Part shown: one piece after another, positions 35,020 to 43,562 of the stretch | Numbering within the stretch: position 1 is the stretch's first letter | Layout: each line of letters starts with the position of its first letter | Source of the DNA: RHKX01 sp035759925 | GTDB lineage: Bacteria; Actinomycetota; Thermoleophilia; Solirubrobacterales; 70-9 | Length of the DNA: 64,000 nucleotides | NCBI GenBank assembly: GCA_035759925.1 | Contig: DASTTY010000043.1 | Location: 16,794-80,793 of the forward strand | Direction: 5' to 3' | Program-made: the position numbers and the translations under genes | Notes under the pieces: model-generated | The model's database searches: none | Seen by the model: only the letters and a program-made list of their open reading frames with translations | Told to the model about the DNA's origin: nothing

Positions 35020-37194
35020 TCAGTCGAGCGTCTTCTCGACCTGCGTGGTCTCGAACACCTCGAGCACGTCGCCGACCTTGACGTCCTGGAAGCCCTCGAG
35101 CGTGATCCCGCACTCCTGGCCCTCCTCGACCTCGCGGACGTCGTCCTTGAAGCGCCGCAGCGAGCCGATCCGGCCGGTCCAGATGACGGTTCCGTCGCGA
35201 ACGAGCCGCGTCTGGGCGTCGCGGGTGATCCGGCCGTCGGTGACCCGCGAGCCGGCGATCGTGCCGATCTTCGAGGCCTTGAACAGCTCGAGGACCTCGG
35301 CCTCCCCGAGCGAGCGCTCGACCTGCTCGGGCTCGAGCATGCCCTCCATCGCCGCGCGCAGCTCCTCGGTGACCTTGTAGATGACCGAGTAGGTGCGGAT
35401 CTCGACGCCTTCGGCGGCGGCGGCCCGCTTCGCGTCGGCGAGCGGGCGGACGTTGAAGCCGATCACGATCGCATCGGAGGCGGCGGCGAGCATCACGTCG
35501 GACTCGTTGATCCCGCCGGCGGCGGCGTGGACGACGTCGACCGCCACCTCGTCCTGGGGCAGCTTCGCGATCTCGTCCTGGAGCGCCTCGAGCGAGCCGG
35601 CGACGTCAGCTTTCAGCAACAGGTTGATCTGCTTGATCTCGCCCTGCTTCGCCTTCGAGAAGACGTCCTCGAGCGTGATCCGGCGGGCGGTGCGGCGGGC
35701 CTGCGCCTCGGTCTTGAGCCGGATCGCCCGCTCGCCGGCGAGCTGGCGGGCCCGGCGGTCGTTCTCGACCACCTGGGCGCGCTCGCCGGCCTCGCCGACG
35801 CCGTCGAAGCCGAGCACCTCGACCGGGTCGCCGGGCCGCGCCTCCTTGATCCGGTTGCCGTTGAAGTCGTGCATCGCGCGGACCCGGCCCCATTGCGAGC
35901 CGGCGACGATCGAGTCGCCGACGCGGAGGGTCCCACGCTGGACGAGGATCGTCACGACGGCGCCGCGGCCGGGATCGAGGTGCGACTCGATCACGGTCCC
36001 GGAGGCGTCGGCATCGGGGTTCGCCTTCAGGTCCTCGAGCTCGGTGACGAGCAGGATCATGTGCAGGAGGTTGTCGAGGCCCTCGTGGGTCTTGGCGGAG
36101 ACGTCGCAGTAGACCGTCTCGCCGCCCCAGTCCTCGGGCTGGAGGCCGAGGTTGGAGAGCTCGCCGCGAACCTTGTCGGGCGTGGCGCCCTCCTTGTCGA
36201 TCTTGTTGACGGCGATCATCACCGGGACCTCGGCGGCCTTCGAGTGGTCGATCGCCTCGACGGTCTGCGGCATCACTCCGTCGTCGGCGGCGACGACGAC
36301 GATCGCGACGTCGGTCACCTTCGCGCCCCGGGCGCGCATCGCCGTGAACGCCTGGTGGCCGGGCGTGTCGAGGAAGGTGATCGTCCGATCGTCGTGGTGG
36401 ACCTGGTAGGCGCCGATGTGCTGGGTGATCCCGCCCGCCTCGCCGGCGGCGACCTCGGTCGTGCGGATCGCGTCGAGCAGCGACGTCTTGCCGTGGTCGA
36501 CGTGGCCCATCACCGTCACAACCGGGGGGCGGAGGACGAGATCGGCCTCGTCGTCCTCGAACTCCGGCGTCTCGTCGGCCTCCTCGCCGGCGTGGATGAT
36601 CTCGACCTTCTGGTCGAACTCCTCGGCGAGGACGAGCACGGTCTCGTCGGTCAGGGTCTGGGTCAGTGTCGCCATCTCGCCCTGCTGCATCAGCTTCTTG
36701 ATGACCTCGGCGCTGCTGACGCCGAACGTCTCGGAGACCTCGCGCACGGTCGCGCCGGAGTTGACCTTGAGCGCCTCCGCCTCCTCGGTGCTGAGCGTCT
36801 TAAGTTCCGGCGATTCGTCGAATGCGGGTCGCCGGCGGCGGCCGCGACGACGCGGCGGGCGCTGCGGCGGGCCCGGCGACATGTGGTCACGACGAGCCGC
36901 CTGTGAGTCGATGACGACGCGACGGCGCTTCTTGCCGGCCCCGTCGCCGCCCGGGGCGGCGGCAGGCCTCTTGACGGGCTGACCGGGCGCCTTGCGCGCC
37001 GGCGCCTTGCCGGCGGCCGCGGGCTTCTTCTTCGGCAGCGCGCCGGCTGCCGCGAGGGCCTTCAGCGCCGTCGCCTGATCGACGCTCGACGACGCGGTCT
37101 TGACCTCGACGTTCGCCGCCTTCAGGGCATCGATGACCCGCGAGCTCTCGAGCCCGAGCGCCTTGGCGATCTCGTGGACGCGCTGCTTCGCCAT
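35020..37194 (-). CDS. infB: translation initiation factor IF-2
   Basis: A 724-residue GTPase that loads fMet-tRNA and joins subunits. An N-terminal IF2N motif (RVHEIAKALGLESSRVIDALKAANVEV) is followed by a short basic Pro/Arg/Lys-rich linker, then a second IF2N, the GTPase with G1 GHVDHGKT at 230-237, DTPGHQAF, NKIDK and SAKT, and the C-terminal domains II-IV. It is short compared with streptomycete IF-2 (about 1000 residues) because the linker is compact. It lies 6 bp after nusA; no ylxR gene occurs between them, unlike most actinomycetes. Confidence 0.97.
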   Translation of the reverse strand: MAKQRVHEIAKALGLESSRVIDALKAANVEVKTASSSVDQATALKALAAAGALPKKKPAAAGKAPARKAPGQPVKRPAAAPGGDGAGKKRRRVVIDSQAARRDHMSPGPPQRPPRRRGRRRRPAFDESPELKTLSTEEAEALKVNSGATVREVSETFGVSSAEVIKKLMQQGEMATLTQTLTDETVLVLAEEFDQKVEIIHAGEEADETPEFEDDEADLVLRPPVVTVMGHVDHGKTSLLDAIRTTEVAAGEAGGITQHIGAYQVHHDDRTITFLDTPGHQAFTAMRARGAKVTDVAIVVVAADDGVMPQTVEAIDHSKAAEVPVMIAVNKIDKEGATPDKVRGELSNLGLQPEDWGGETVYCDVSAKTHEGLDNLLHMILLVTELEDLKANPDADASGTVIESHLDPGRGAVVTILVQRGTLRVGDSIVAGSQWGRVRAMHDFNGNRIKEARPGDPVEVLGFDGVGEAGERAQVVENDRRARQLAGERAIRLKTEAQARRTARRITLEDVFSKAKQGEIKQINLLLKADVAGSLEALQDEIAKLPQDEVAVDVVHAAAGGINESDVMLAAASDAIVIGFNVRPLADAKRAAAAEGVEIRTYSVIYKVTEELRAAMEGMLEPEQVERSLGEAEVLELFKASKIGTIAGSRVTDGRITRDAQTRLVRDGTVIWTGRIGSLRRFKDDVREVEEGQECGITLEGFQDVKVGDVLEVFETTQVEKTLD

Positions 37195-37200
37195 CTGCCT

Positions 37201-38967
37201 CTACTGAGCCTCCGAACCCTCCGCCGGCTCCTCGGCCTCGACGGCGGCATCGGCGAGCTCCTCCGCCTCGGCGACGACGTCCTCGGCGGAGTCCTCGTCC
37301 GCCACGGCCTCGGTACCGACCTCCTCGGCGACCTCCTCGGCGATCGCGCCGGCCGCTTCCGGATCGGCGCCCTCGGCGGTCGCCTCCTCCTCGGCCGCGT
37401 CGGCGGCGGCATCCTCGAGCGCAGCCTCGGATTCGGCGGCGGCGTCGGCGGCCGTCTCCTCGGCGGCCTCTGACTCGGCGGCCGCATCGGGGTCCTCCTC
37501 GGTGGCGACCGCGGTCACCGCGTCCTCGAGCGCGACCTCGGCGATCGCCTCGTCTGCAACCCCCTCGGCGGTCGGGGCGGACTCGTCGGCGGCGTCGGCG
37601 GCGGCGAACTCCTCCTCGGCGCGGGCGACGATCGGCGCGATCGCGTCTTCGGCCGCATCGCCGTCGGCGAGCAGCGCGATCTCCCCCTCGTCGAGCGGCG
37701 AGAGAACCGTGACCTGGTTGGTCGTGAAGCGGGCGAGCGCCTGGTGGGTCGGCAGGCCGCAGTAGCGGGAGCCCGGCAGGGCCGCGTTCGGGCAACGGCG
37801 TCCTGCCGACAGCACCGCCATGCAGCGACCGTCGAACTGCTCCTCCTCGTCCTCGTAGCCCTCTTCCTCGCCGCGCTCGGCGAACTCGCTCTCGCCGACG
37901 ATGTCGACGCGCCAGCCGGTCAGCTTCGCTGCGAGCCGGGCGTTCTGTCCCTCGCGGCCGATCGCCAGCGAGAGCTGGTCGTCGGGGACGATCACGGTCG
38001 CCTGGCGCTCCTCGTCGTCGACCAGGACCTCACGGACACGGGCCGGCGAAAGCGCCTTGGCGACGAAGCGGGCGGGCTCCTCGTTGTAGGGGATGATGTC
38101 GATCTTCTCGCCGCGCAGCTCGGAGACGACCATGCGGACGCGGGAGCCGCGCGGGCCGACACAGGCGCCGACCGGATCGACGCCGTCCGCATGCGAGACG
38201 ACAGCGATCTTCGAGCGGAATCCGGGCTCGCGGGCGACGCCGACGACCTCGACGAGCTCATCGGCGATCTCGGGGACCTCGAGCGCGAACAGCTTCTTGA
38301 TCAGCTCCGGGTCCTTGCGGGAGACGACGACGCTCGGGCCCTTGCCATCGGCGTTGACCTCCGTGATCACCGCCTTGATCCGCATCCCGTGGTCGTAGCG
38401 CTCGCTGTAGATCTGCTCGGAGCGCGGCAGCAGCGCCTCGACGCGGTCGCGGAGCTGGACGAGCGTGTAGCGATTGTCGGACTGCTGGATGATCCCGGTG
38501 ATCAGCTCGCCGACGCGGTCCTGGAACTCCTCGTACATCATCATCCGCTCGGCCTCGCGGATCCGCTGCAGCATCACCTGCTTGGCCGTCTGCGCGGCGA
38601 TCCGGCCGAAGTCGTCGGGTGTGACGTCGTGCGACTCGATCTGGTCCTCGTAGGGAGCGAGCAGCTCCGGGTCGAGCTCCGGCTCCTCGGGCTCCTTGAG
38701 CTGGCCGGTCTGCGGGTCGATCTCGGGCTCCTGCTCCTCGGCCGCCTGGGCGAGCAGCTTCTCCTCGAGCTCGGCGGGCAGGATCAGTTCGAAGACGCGG
38801 AAGTCCGCGGTCTCGTGGTCGAGGTCGACCCGGGCGTAGCGGGCGGCCCCCGGCTGCTTCTTGTACGCCGACAGCAGGGCGTCCTCGAGCGCCGCCATCA
38901 GCGTCTCGGAATCGAGGCCCTTCTCCTGCTCGAGGACCTTGATTGCTTCGACGATCTCGCGGCTCAC
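37201..38967 (-). CDS. nusA: transcription factor NusA with a Cys/His motif and long acidic tail
   Basis: A 588-residue NusA: N-terminal RNA-polymerase-binding domain (with an acidic insert about 77-113), S1, and two KH domains (GACVGPRGSRVRMVVSEL; LSLAIGREGQNARLAAKLTGWRVDI). It controls pausing, termination and antitermination. After 370 there is an acidic stretch and a small probable zinc motif (Cys382, Cys392, Cys403, His408). A tail of about 155 residues, almost all Ala, Glu, Asp and Ser, follows. These additions are absent from standard NusA. The GTG at 38967 has GGAGGT upstream and overlaps the rimP stop (GTGA). Confidence 0.95.
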   Translation of the reverse strand: MSREIVEAIKVLEQEKGLDSETLMAALEDALLSAYKKQPGAARYARVDLDHETADFRVFELILPAELEEKLLAQAAEEQEPEIDPQTGQLKEPEEPELDPELLAPYEDQIESHDVTPDDFGRIAAQTAKQVMLQRIREAERMMMYEEFQDRVGELITGIIQQSDNRYTLVQLRDRVEALLPRSEQIYSERYDHGMRIKAVITEVNADGKGPSVVVSRKDPELIKKLFALEVPEIADELVEVVGVAREPGFRSKIAVVSHADGVDPVGACVGPRGSRVRMVVSELRGEKIDIIPYNEEPARFVAKALSPARVREVLVDDEERQATVIVPDDQLSLAIGREGQNARLAAKLTGWRVDIVGESEFAERGEEEGYEDEEEQFDGRCMAVLSAGRRCPNAALPGSRYCGLPTHQALARFTTNQVTVLSPLDEGEIALLADGDAAEDAIAPIVARAEEEFAAADAADESAPTAEGVADEAIAEVALEDAVTAVATEEDPDAAAESEAAEETAADAAAESEAALEDAAADAAEEEATAEGADPEAAGAIAEEVAEEVGTEAVADEDSAEDVVAEAEELADAAVEAEEPAEGSEAQ

Positions 38968-39398
38968 GACTGTACCTCCGACAGCTCTGGGACAAGGTTC
39001 GAGCGGCTGATCAGCTCGAACGGGATCTCGATCACTTCCCCCGCGGACTCGATGCTCACCGCATCCCCGCCGGCGGCGGTCAGGCGTCCGGTGAAGTTCC
39101 TGCGCTCCCCGATCGGCTCGGCGGTGCGGATCCGCACCTCGTGACCGACGAAGCGGGCGAAATGCTCGGGCTTCGCGAGCGGGCGGTCGAGTCCCGGCGA
39201 GGAGACCTCGAGAGCGAAGTCGGTGAGCAGGTCGCGGACCTGCATCGTCACCCGCTCGCAGAGGTCGAGGCCGACGCCGTCGGGGTGGTCGATGAAGAGG
39301 CGCAGCGACTCGCGCGCCGGCGCCTGCACGGCGATCAGCTCGATCCGGGGATCGAGCTCGGCGATCTTCGCGGCGATTTCGCTCTCGTTCGGCTGCAA
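38964..39398 (-). CDS. rimP: ribosome maturation factor RimP
   Basis: A 144-residue 30S maturation factor with the RimP fold signatures DLCERVTMQVRDLLTDFALEVSSPGLDRPL and FVGHEVRIRT. No ATG is available; the TTG at 39398 with AGGAACGA just upstream gives the usual family length, while the longer frame would run through an intrinsic terminator. It is the first gene of rimP-nusA-infB and is preceded by a leader of about 125 nt containing that terminator. Confidence 0.9.
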   Translation of the reverse strand: MQPNESEIAAKIAELDPRIELIAVQAPARESLRLFIDHPDGVGLDLCERVTMQVRDLLTDFALEVSSPGLDRPLAKPEHFARFVGHEVRIRTAEPIGERRNFTGRLTAAGGDAVSIESAGEVIEIPFELISRSNLVPELSEVQS

Positions 39399-39464
39399 GT
39401 TCGTTCCTGTGATTCCTTGGTCCGTGGCGTCGTCCTTTCGCGCCTCCCGTCCCGCTCGAGACCG

Positions 39465-39490
39465 AAAAAAAGGCGGGCCGCAGGCCCACC
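39465..39490 (-). terminator. intrinsic terminator in the rimP-nusA leader (possible attenuator)
   Basis: On the minus strand GGTGGGCC-TGC-GGCCCGCC is followed by seven T. It lies downstream of the proposed rimP promoter and 67 nt before the rimP start, so it would interrupt that transcript. It also could serve dtd, 120 bp upstream. Confidence 0.75.
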
Positions 39491-39529
39491 TCTCGCAACG
39501 GATTCGTATGCGGATGAAGGTGTACGACG

Positions 39530-39557
39530 AGTATAGCCACCGCCATTCGCCGATCAA
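39530..39557 (-). promoter_or_regulatory. promoter of rimP-nusA-infB
   Basis: TTGATC (39552-39557) and TATACT (39530-39535) on the minus strand are 16 bp apart. Transcription would start near 39523, about 33 nt before the terminator stem. Confidence 0.55.
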
Positions 39558-39611
39558 GAGCGATTCTGCGGTTCCCGGGCGCCGTTTCCCGCCCGCGGAG
39601 GTGCTCAGATC

Positions 39612-40031
39612 TCAGACCTCGATCAGCAGCGTGACCGGCCCGTCGTTGACGAGCTCGACCTCCATCGCCGCCCCGAACTCGCCGCGCTGGGCGCCGAGAA
39701 GCTCGCAGGCGAGGTCGTAGAGCGGCTCCGCCTGCTCCGGAGGCGCCGCGCCCGTGAAGCTCGGCCGGTTGCCCTTGCGGACGTCGCCGTAGAGCGTGAA
39801 CTGGCTGACGCAGAGGATCTCGCGATCGTCGCCGAGCGGCTCCGACATCCGCCCCTCGGCGTCGTCGAAGATCCGCAGCGCCCCGACCTTGCGGGCCAGC
39901 CGGCGCACCTCCTCCTCGCCGTCGCCGGGCGCAACGCCGAGCAGGACCACCAACCCCGGCCCGATCGCGCCGACGGTCGCACCGTCGACCCGCACCGCGG
40001 CCGAGGAGACCCGCTGGACGAGCGCCCGCAC
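39612..40031 (-). CDS. dtd: D-aminoacyl-tRNA deacylase
   Basis: A 139-residue proofreading enzyme that cleaves D-amino acids (and glycine) from mischarged tRNA. The signature SQFTLYGD and the cross-subunit motif NDGPVTLLIEV are intact, as is the N-terminal MRALVQRVSSAAVRVDG. It starts 4 bp after the stop of the TPR gene, with GAGG as ribosome-binding site, and is the last gene before the rimP promoter region. Confidence 0.95.
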   Translation of the reverse strand: MRALVQRVSSAAVRVDGATVGAIGPGLVVLLGVAPGDGEEEVRRLARKVGALRIFDDAEGRMSEPLGDDREILCVSQFTLYGDVRKGNRPSFTGAAPPEQAEPLYDLACELLGAQRGEFGAAMEVELVNDGPVTLLIEV

Positions 40032-40035
40032 GCCT

Positions 40036-40428
40036 CTAGGAGGCGAGCAGGCGCTGCCTGTAGATCCGGTAGTCCTCGCGGTCGGGCCGCAGGTTGGCCG
40101 CGATCGCGAGGTGGCGCCTGGCGTCGTCGGAGCGGCCGCTCAGATCGAGCGCCCGCCCGAGGCAGAAGTGGGCGAAGTCGTTGGTCGGGTACTGCTCGAC
40201 GACCGCCTCGAACTCGGTCGCGGCCTCGGCGAATCGCCGCGAGCGGAACAGGGCCCGACCGAGAGCCTCGCGGACCGACGACTTGCCGGGCTCCCGCGAC
40301 GCGACCTTGCCGAGCGGCACCGCGGCCGCGGCGAAGTCACCGCTTTCGAGCAGCTCCATCCCCCGCGTGTAGAGCGCGTAGGAGTCGTCGTTGATGTGGT
40401 TGGAGCTCTCGGGACGTCGTTCGATCAT
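40036..40428 (-). CDS. TPR-repeat protein
   Basis: A 130-residue soluble protein made mostly of tetratricopeptide repeats (for example ALYTRGMELLESGDFAAAAVPLGKV, LGRALFRSRRFAEAATEFEAV, HFCLGRALDLSGRSDDARRHL). TPRs mediate protein-protein contact; no catalytic motif is present and the partner is unknown. TAGAAT lies 7 nt before the ATG, so it heads a leaderless transcript with dtd. Confidence 0.85.
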   Translation of the reverse strand: MIERRPESSNHINDDSYALYTRGMELLESGDFAAAAVPLGKVASREPGKSSVREALGRALFRSRRFAEAATEFEAVVEQYPTNDFAHFCLGRALDLSGRSDDARRHLAIAANLRPDREDYRIYRQRLLAS

Positions 40429-40435
40429 GAGAACG

Positions 40436-40441
40436 ATTCTA
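40436..40441 (-). promoter_or_regulatory. -10 element for the TPR gene and dtd (leaderless type)
   Basis: TAGAAT on the minus strand ends 7 nt before the ATG (40428), the same hexamer and spacing as for the response regulator at 19598. Confidence 0.5.
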
Positions 40442-40458
40442 CGGAGCGTGTAAAGGGC

Positions 40459-41448
40459 TCAGTAGACGATCGCCAGGGCCAGGTAGTAGCCGGCAACGAT
40501 CGTGAACAGGACCGCGTCGAGGCGGTCGAGGAGGCCGCCGTGGGGGCCGAGCATGCGGCCCGTGTCCTTGACGTCGAGGTCGCGCTTGATCGCGGACTCG
40601 AAGAGGTCGCCGAGCGGGGCGATCAGGGCGATGCAGAAGCCGAACAGGAGCGCCTCGGGGCCGCTCAGCCAATCCTGGTAGAGGCCGGCGAGCCAGAAGC
40701 CGAGGACGCCTCCGGCGGTGCCGAACAGAAGCCCCTCGATCGTCTTGTTGGGCGAGACCTGCGGCGCGAGCGGGCGCTGCCCGAACATCCGCCCGCCGAG
40801 GTAGGCGAAGGTGTCGGCGAAGAAGGTGGCGACGAGGACGTCGACGAGCAGCGCGCCGCCGTGCAGCGGCAACTCGCGGAGCAGCACCGCGTGGGCGAAC
40901 GGCAGCCCCACCCAGACGAGGGCGAGCACCGTCACCGCGAGCGACCAGGTGACGTTGCTGAGCGACGGGCGGAGCAGCGCGAAGATCAGCATCACCGGCA
41001 CCGTCGCGACCAGCGCGAGGAGGATCTGGAAGGAGGACCCGAAGTAGGCCGCGGCGATCATTCCCGCCGTGCCGAGGAAGGCGGCAGCCTCGAACGGCCG
41101 CGAACGGGCGGTCATCCGGAAGAGCTCGATCTGGGCAGCCCAGGCGAGCCCGACCATCGCGACCGCGAAGATCGGGCCGCCTGCGGCGACGATGACGACC
41201 GCGAAGACGATCCACGGGATCGCCCAGAGCACGCGGGCAACCGTCTCCGAGCGGCGACCGCCGCGGCGGCGCATCCGCGGGCCCGGCCCGCGGCCGCGGC
41301 GGCGCGGCGCTTCCGGCTCGGCGGCGGGCTCGTACTCGCCGGTCTCCCCGGCATCGGCCGGTTCCGGTTCGACCGGCAGCGGCTCCTGTTCGGACTGCCG
41401 GGCCTCCCGCCGCGGTCGCGACGAGCCGGGTCGGGGCGGGAAGTCCAT
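40459..41448 (-). CDS. cdsA: phosphatidate cytidylyltransferase
   Basis: A 329-residue membrane enzyme making CDP-diacylglycerol from CTP and phosphatidate. The C-terminal signature SAIKRDLDVKDTGRMLGPHGGLLDRLDAVLF is intact, after about eight membrane helices. The first 65 residues are a Pro/Arg/Glu-rich, probably disordered cytoplasmic extension. A TAGGCT -10 is 6 nt before the ATG, suggesting its own leaderless start, although it also lies 73 bp after uppS in the rpsB-tsf-pyrH-frr-uppS-cdsA order common in bacteria. Confidence 0.94.
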   Translation of the reverse strand: MDFPPRPGSSRPRREARQSEQEPLPVEPEPADAGETGEYEPAAEPEAPRRRGRGPGPRMRRRGGRRSETVARVLWAIPWIVFAVVIVAAGGPIFAVAMVGLAWAAQIELFRMTARSRPFEAAAFLGTAGMIAAAYFGSSFQILLALVATVPVMLIFALLRPSLSNVTWSLAVTVLALVWVGLPFAHAVLLRELPLHGGALLVDVLVATFFADTFAYLGGRMFGQRPLAPQVSPNKTIEGLLFGTAGGVLGFWLAGLYQDWLSGPEALLFGFCIALIAPLGDLFESAIKRDLDVKDTGRMLGPHGGLLDRLDAVLFTIVAGYYLALAIVY

Positions 41449-41454
41449 CCCGCG

Positions 41455-41460
41455 AGCCTA
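41455..41460 (-). promoter_or_regulatory. -10 element for cdsA (leaderless type)
   Basis: TAGGCT on the minus strand ends 6 nt before the ATG (41448). Between it and uppS lies a GC-rich inverted repeat (GTGGCG...CGCCAC) that may separate the two transcripts. Confidence 0.4.
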
Positions 41461-41521
41461 TCCGCGGTCGCAGTGGCGGCGGGCGGGCGGCGGCGCCACT
41501 TGCAACGTCACGCGCCCGCGG

Positions 41522-42223
41522 TCAGCGATCGGAGTCGCGGGCACCGAAGCGGCGTCGCCGCGAGCCGTACTCGCGCAGCGCCCGCTCGAGCTCCGCACGA
41601 TCGAAATCGGGCCACAGGCAGTCGCTGAAGTGAAGCTCCGAGTAGGCGCTCTGCCAGAGCAGGAAGTTCGACAGCCGCTGCTCGCCGCTCGTCCGGATCA
41701 CGAGCTCCGGGTCGGACATGTCGGGTGCGTAGAGGAGCTTCGCGAACGCGTCCTCGCCGCCGCCTTCGTAGCGCGCGGCGGCGTCGAGGATCTCGGCGCG
41801 GCCGCCGTAGTTGAAGGCGACGAACAGCAGCAGCCGCGTGTTGGCCCGCGTCTCCGCCTCGGCCCAGTCCATCTGCTCGAGGAGGCGGTCGGAGACGCCC
41901 CGGCGGCTGCCGACGAAGCGCATCCGCACTCCCTCCTCGTCGAGCTCCGGCGTCTCGGAGACGATCAGCTCGGCGAACATCTCCATCAGTCCGGCGACCT
42001 CGTCCTCGGGCCGTGACCAGTTCTCGGTCGAGAACGCATAGACGGTCAGCTCGCGGATCCCCAGCGCGACCGCGTCCATGACCGTCTGCTTCATCGTCTT
42101 GGCGCCGCGGCGATGGCCCTCGAGCACCGGCAGGCCGCGCTCGGTCGCCCAGCGCCCGTTGCCGTCCATGATGATCGCGACGGAGGTCGCGCCGGCTCCG
42201 CCGGAGGGCTCCGCGGCGGTCAT
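41522..42223 (-). CDS. uppS: isoprenyl transferase (undecaprenyl/decaprenyl diphosphate synthase)
   Basis: A 233-residue cis-prenyltransferase supplying the lipid carrier for wall polymers. The catalytic Asp20 lies in IIMDGNGRWA; further motifs are ELTVYAFSTENWSRP, LFVAFNYGGRAEI, DPELVIRTSGEQRLSNFLLWQ and the C-terminal DCLWPDFD. Product chain length (C50 or C55) cannot be read from sequence. It begins 1 bp after the frr stop. Confidence 0.95.
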   Translation of the reverse strand: MTAAEPSGGAGATSVAIIMDGNGRWATERGLPVLEGHRRGAKTMKQTVMDAVALGIRELTVYAFSTENWSRPEDEVAGLMEMFAELIVSETPELDEEGVRMRFVGSRRGVSDRLLEQMDWAEAETRANTRLLLFVAFNYGGRAEILDAAARYEGGGEDAFAKLLYAPDMSDPELVIRTSGEQRLSNFLLWQSAYSELHFSDCLWPDFDRAELERALREYGSRRRRFGARDSDR

Positions 42224-42224
42224 C

Positions 42225-42791
42225 TCAGACGGTCAGGATCTCCTCTTCCTTGCCCTTGACGAGGGTGTCGATCTCCCCCACCGCAGCGTCGGTCAGCTTC
42301 TGCAGCTCGGCCTCGGCGCGGTGCTCCTCGTCCTCGCCGACGTCGCCGTCCTTCTTCATCTCCCGCATGTCGCCGTTGACGTCGCGGCGGATGTTGCGGA
42401 CCGCGACGCGGCCCTCCTCGGCGACGCCGTGGATCACCTTGACCATCTCGCGGCGGCGCTCCTCGGTCATCTCCGGGATCTGCAGGCGGATCACGTTGCC
42501 GTCGTTGTTCGGGGTCAGCCCGACGTCGGACTCGTTGATCGCCTTCTCGATCGCGCTCAGCGCTCCCTTGTCGTAGGGGGTGATCGTGAGCAGCCGGGCA
42601 TCGGCCGCGGCGACGTTCGAGAGCTGGTTGAGCGGCGTCTCGGTCCCGTAGTAGTCGACGACGATCCGGTCGAGCAGGTGCGGTGAGGCGCGGCCAGTGC
42701 GGACCGTCGCGAGCTCGCCGCGGGTCGTCTCGACGGACTTCGTCATCCGCTCCCCCGCATCGGCCAGCAGCTCGTCGATCAGCTCGTTCAA
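42225..42791 (-). CDS. frr: ribosome recycling factor
   Basis: A 188-residue tRNA-shaped factor that with EF-G splits post-termination ribosomes. Family segments: TVRTGRASPHLLDRIVVDYYG, LNQLSNVAAADARLLTITPYD, NDGNVIRLQIPEMTEERRREMVK and AVRNIRRDVN. It overlaps the pyrH stop by 4 bp (ATGA) and is followed at once by uppS. Confidence 0.97.
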   Translation of the reverse strand: MNELIDELLADAGERMTKSVETTRGELATVRTGRASPHLLDRIVVDYYGTETPLNQLSNVAAADARLLTITPYDKGALSAIEKAINESDVGLTPNNDGNVIRLQIPEMTEERRREMVKVIHGVAEEGRVAVRNIRRDVNGDMREMKKDGDVGEDEEHRAEAELQKLTDAAVGEIDTLVKGKEEEILTV

Positions 42792-43543
42792 GGGCCTTGC
42801 TCCTCTCGATTCGAAGACACGACGGTGCCGACCCGCTCTCCGCGGACGATCCTATCTATGTTCGATTCGTCCCCCATGTTGAAGACGTGGATCGGGAGGT
42901 CGTTGTCCATGCAGAGCGAGAGCGCCGTCGAGTCCATGACCTTGAGGCCCCGCTCGATCGCCTCGCGGTGCGTGATCGCGGGCAGGAAGCGGGCATCGGG
43001 GACCTCGGCCGGGTCGGCGTCGTAGACGCCCTCGACCCCGTGCTTGGCCATCAGGATCGCCTCGGCGTGGATCTCGAGGGCGCGCAGCGATGCGGCGGTG
43101 TCGGTCGTGAAGAACGGGTTGCCCGTGCCGGCGGCGAAGATCACGACCCGGCCCTTCTCGAGGTGGCGCATCGCGCGGCGGCGGATGTAGGGCTCGGCGA
43201 CCTCGCTGACCTCGATCGCCGACATCACCCGGGTGTCGGTCCCCTGCTTCTCGAGCGCGTCCTGGAGCGTCAGCGCGTTGAGGACGGTCGCGAGCATCCC
43301 CATGTAATCCGCGGTCGCCCGGTCCATCCCTGCGGCGACGCCCTGCAGGCCGCGGTAGATGTTGCCGGCGCCGACGACGATCGCGATCTCGACACCGCTG
43401 TTGCGGACGTCGGTGACCTGCTCGGCGATCCGCTGAACGCGCTCGTGATCGGTGCCGTAGTCGAGCTCGCCCATCAGGGCTTCGCCCGAGAGCTTCAGCA
43501 TGATCCGGTCGAAGACCCTGCCGTCGCTCTCCTCGCTGGCCAT
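42788..43543 (-). CDS. pyrH: uridylate kinase
   Basis: A 251-residue bacterial-type UMP kinase (amino-acid-kinase fold). Key segments are LKLSGEALMG, VVGAGNIYRG, DYMGMLATVLNAL, AAGTGNPFFTTDTAA and KHGVEGVYDADP. The ATG at 43543 is chosen because the upstream in-frame region is low-complexity and overlaps tsf. It lies between tsf and frr, the standard order, and overlaps frr by 4 bp. Confidence 0.96.
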   Translation of the reverse strand: MASEESDGRVFDRIMLKLSGEALMGELDYGTDHERVQRIAEQVTDVRNSGVEIAIVVGAGNIYRGLQGVAAGMDRATADYMGMLATVLNALTLQDALEKQGTDTRVMSAIEVSEVAEPYIRRRAMRHLEKGRVVIFAAGTGNPFFTTDTAASLRALEIHAEAILMAKHGVEGVYDADPAEVPDARFLPAITHREAIERGLKVMDSTALSLCMDNDLPIHVFNMGDESNIDRIVRGERVGTVVSSNREEQGP

Positions 43544-43562
43544 CGACGTCACGGGAGCCGGG

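Noticed and set aside
39399..39557. Extended rimP N-terminus
   Set aside because: The frame would translate through a promoter and an intrinsic terminator and gives a hydrophobic, non-conserved segment.
41461..41521. GC-rich inverted repeat between uppS and cdsA as an intrinsic terminator
   Set aside because: A stem can form (GTGGCG/CGCCAC), but no U tract follows, so it is noted only as a possible boundary.
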